A stretch of DNA of 6,171 bases from Steroidobacteraceae bacterium (GTDB lineage: Bacteria; Pseudomonadota; Gammaproteobacteria; Steroidobacterales; Steroidobacteraceae), in contig JABEVI010000191.1 in the NCBI GenBank assembly GCA_013044085.1, positions 1 to 6,171 on the forward strand, read 5' to 3'. How positions within the stretch are numbered: position 1 is the first letter of the stretch; each line of letters begins with the position of its first letter. The position numbers and the translations under genes are program-made. The notes beneath the pieces are model-generated. The model was not told the DNA's origin, searched no databases, and saw nothing but the letters and a program-made list of their open reading frames with translations. Of this stretch, positions 5,097-6,171 are shown piece by piece.

Positions 5097-6171
5097 CTAA
5101 ATGTTCGAGGGGGGTGTCGTCTCGGGCACCCGTGTCGGCAGATCGAGCATGACTTCGAGGCCGCCTTCCGGCAGGTTGCGCGCCCGGGCCCTGCCGCCGT
5201 GCGCCTTGAGCACCTGCGCCGTGATCGCAAGGCCTATGCCCTCGCCGCCGCTGTCGCGGTCGCGCGACTCGGCGATGCGATAGAACGGCTCGAAGATCCG
5301 CGCCAGATCCGCGCTCGGTACGCCCGGGCCCCGGTCGCGTATCGCGATGCGCGCGGCCTTGCCGGTGTTCTCGATGGCGACCGCGACGCCGGCGCCCTGC
5401 GGACTGTAGCGCACTGCGTTGCGCAGCACGTTCTCGATCGCGCTGCGCAACAACTCGCGATTCGCCGAGATCGTGAGCAGCGAGTGGCCCTCGAGCCTGA
5501 CGGTGCAGCCCTTCGCGGCCGCCTCGAAGTTCGCGTCGTGGACGACCTCCTCGAGAAGCTCGTCGATCGCAACCGGTTCTAGGTCGATGCGCGGCACCGG
5601 GCCTTGCAGGCGCGCGAGCTTCAGCACCTGGCCGATCAGTTCGTCGAGCCGCTCGATCTCGCGCTCCATCCGGTCGATCTGGCGGCCTTGATCCGCCTGT
5701 GGCTGGCGGGCGAGCGCGACCGCGACGCGCAGCCGCGCGAGCGGGGATCGCAGCTCATGCGATATGTCGCGCAACAAACGCGTCCTCGCCGTGCGGGTCG
5801 CGCGCAGTTGCTCGGCCATGGCGTCGAAATCGCGCGCGAGCACCGCCAGTTCGTCCCTGCGACCCTCGAGGCCGGCGCTGACGCGCACGTCGAGATTCTC
5901 CGTCGCGAGGGCACGCGCGCCTTCCTGAATCCTGCGGATCGGCGCGGACAGATGGCGGGCGAGCCAGCCGCTCGCCAGCGCGCTCACGATCAAGGCGATC
6001 GCCAGCACCGTCGGCGGTATGCCGGGCATGGCGAGCGCGCCGAACAGGCTGGGTCGTCGCGGCACGACGAGAATCGTGTAGGTCTCGCCGGCGGCCGTGA
6101 CGATTTGCCACCAGGGTCTGATCGAGCGCAAATCGAGCGGTGCCGCGGTGCCGAAGCGCCGGTGTTCGAAA
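5097..6171 (-). CDS. CpxA-like sensor histidine kinase (N terminus beyond window edge)
   Basis: This is an inner-membrane two-component sensor kinase. The frame is open to the window edge, so the start is outside; about 357 residues are visible. In order they show the end of a periplasmic sensor region, a transmembrane helix (about 5961-6020), and a HAMP linker starting at RHLSAPIRRI. The phosphoacceptor helix follows with DISHELRSPL (His codon at 5757-5759). The ATPase domain then has ENVLRNAVRYS (N box), DRGPGV (G1), IFEPFYR (F box) and GGEGIGLAI (G2). All catalytic boxes are intact. RDRDSGGEGIGLAI and the dimerisation segment closely resemble E. coli CpxA, the envelope-stress sensor, but orthology is not shown because the sensor domain is mostly missing. 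A partner response regulator would be expected just upstream on this strand, outside the window. The TAG stop at 5097-5099 is 39 bases before hemL. Confidence 0.93.
   Translation of the reverse strand, partial: FEHRRFGTAAPLDLRSIRPWWQIVTAAGETYTILVVPRRPSLFGALAMPGIPPTVLAIALIVSALASGWLARHLSAPIRRIQEGARALATENLDVRVSAGLEGRRDELAVLARDFDAMAEQLRATRTARTRLLRDISHELRSPLARLRVAVALARQPQADQGRQIDRMEREIERLDELIGQVLKLARLQGPVPRIDLEPVAIDELLEEVVHDANFEAAAKGCTVRLEGHSLLTISANRELLRSAIENVLRNAVRYSPQGAGVAVAIENTGKAARIAIRDRGPGVPSADLARIFEPFYRIAESRDRDSGGEGIGLAITAQVLKAHGGRARARNLPEGGLEVMLDLPTRVPETTPPSNI

Noticed and set aside
3558..5582. A 674-codon open frame on the plus strand, antisense to hemL and parts of its neighbours
   Set aside because: Its product is very rich in Arg, Ala and Gly and shows no family motif. 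It overlaps three convincing genes and is a typical open antisense frame in GC-rich DNA.
5097..6131. Treating the TTG at 6131 as the start of the histidine kinase
   Set aside because: The frame stays open to the window edge, and a kinase of this type needs a first membrane helix and a periplasmic domain further upstream.
1..6171. CRISPR arrays, insertion sequences, tRNA or rRNA genes and phage genes
   Set aside because: I saw no regularly spaced repeats, transposase-like frames, cloverleaf-like sequences or terminal inverted repeats. Almost all bases belong to recognised genes.

Overview
This GC-rich chromosomal window carries six protein-coding genes packed almost edge to edge. The gene set is housekeeping: nucleotide balance, RNA processing, cell-wall recycling, haem synthesis and envelope signalling. 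Mpl-type peptidoglycan recycling, a DEDDy RNase D with tandem HRDC regions, a C5-pathway HemL and a CpxA-like sensor kinase together point to a GC-rich gammaproteobacterium or close relative. That is an inference from protein resemblance; no rRNA or other direct marker is present. I see no mobile element, CRISPR array, tRNA or rRNA, and no stretch longer than about 70 bases without a gene.

Layout. (1) Positions 1-299 (+): the C-terminal part of adenylate kinase, with its zinc-type four-cysteine LID and its 5' end outside the window. (2) Positions 321-1415 (-): ribonuclease D, convergent with adk. (3) Positions 1416-1481: a short divergent intergenic region with promoter-like hexamers facing both ways. 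(4) Positions 1482-2858 (+): mpl, the murein tripeptide ligase. (5) Positions 2866-3777 (-): a CPBP-family intramembrane protease, whose stop lies 7 bases from that of mpl. (6) Positions 3792-5057 (-): hemL, starting at GTG behind a strong ribosome binding site. (7) Positions 5097-6171 (-): a CpxA-like sensor histidine kinase, running off the right edge at its N-terminal side.

The last three genes lie on the minus strand in the order kinase, hemL, CPBP protease, with gaps of 39 and 14 bases, so they could share a transcript. The kinase and the CPBP protease act in the envelope and Mpl supplies recycled wall precursor, giving a loose envelope theme. No gene is obviously damaged, and none belongs to a family I cannot name. 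I found no convincing undescribed system. The items most worth a second look are small: a 12-bp palindrome centred on the mpl start, a perfect GC hairpin abutting the hemL ribosome binding site, an inverted repeat bracketing the mpl/CPBP stop codons, and the zinc-type LID of adk.
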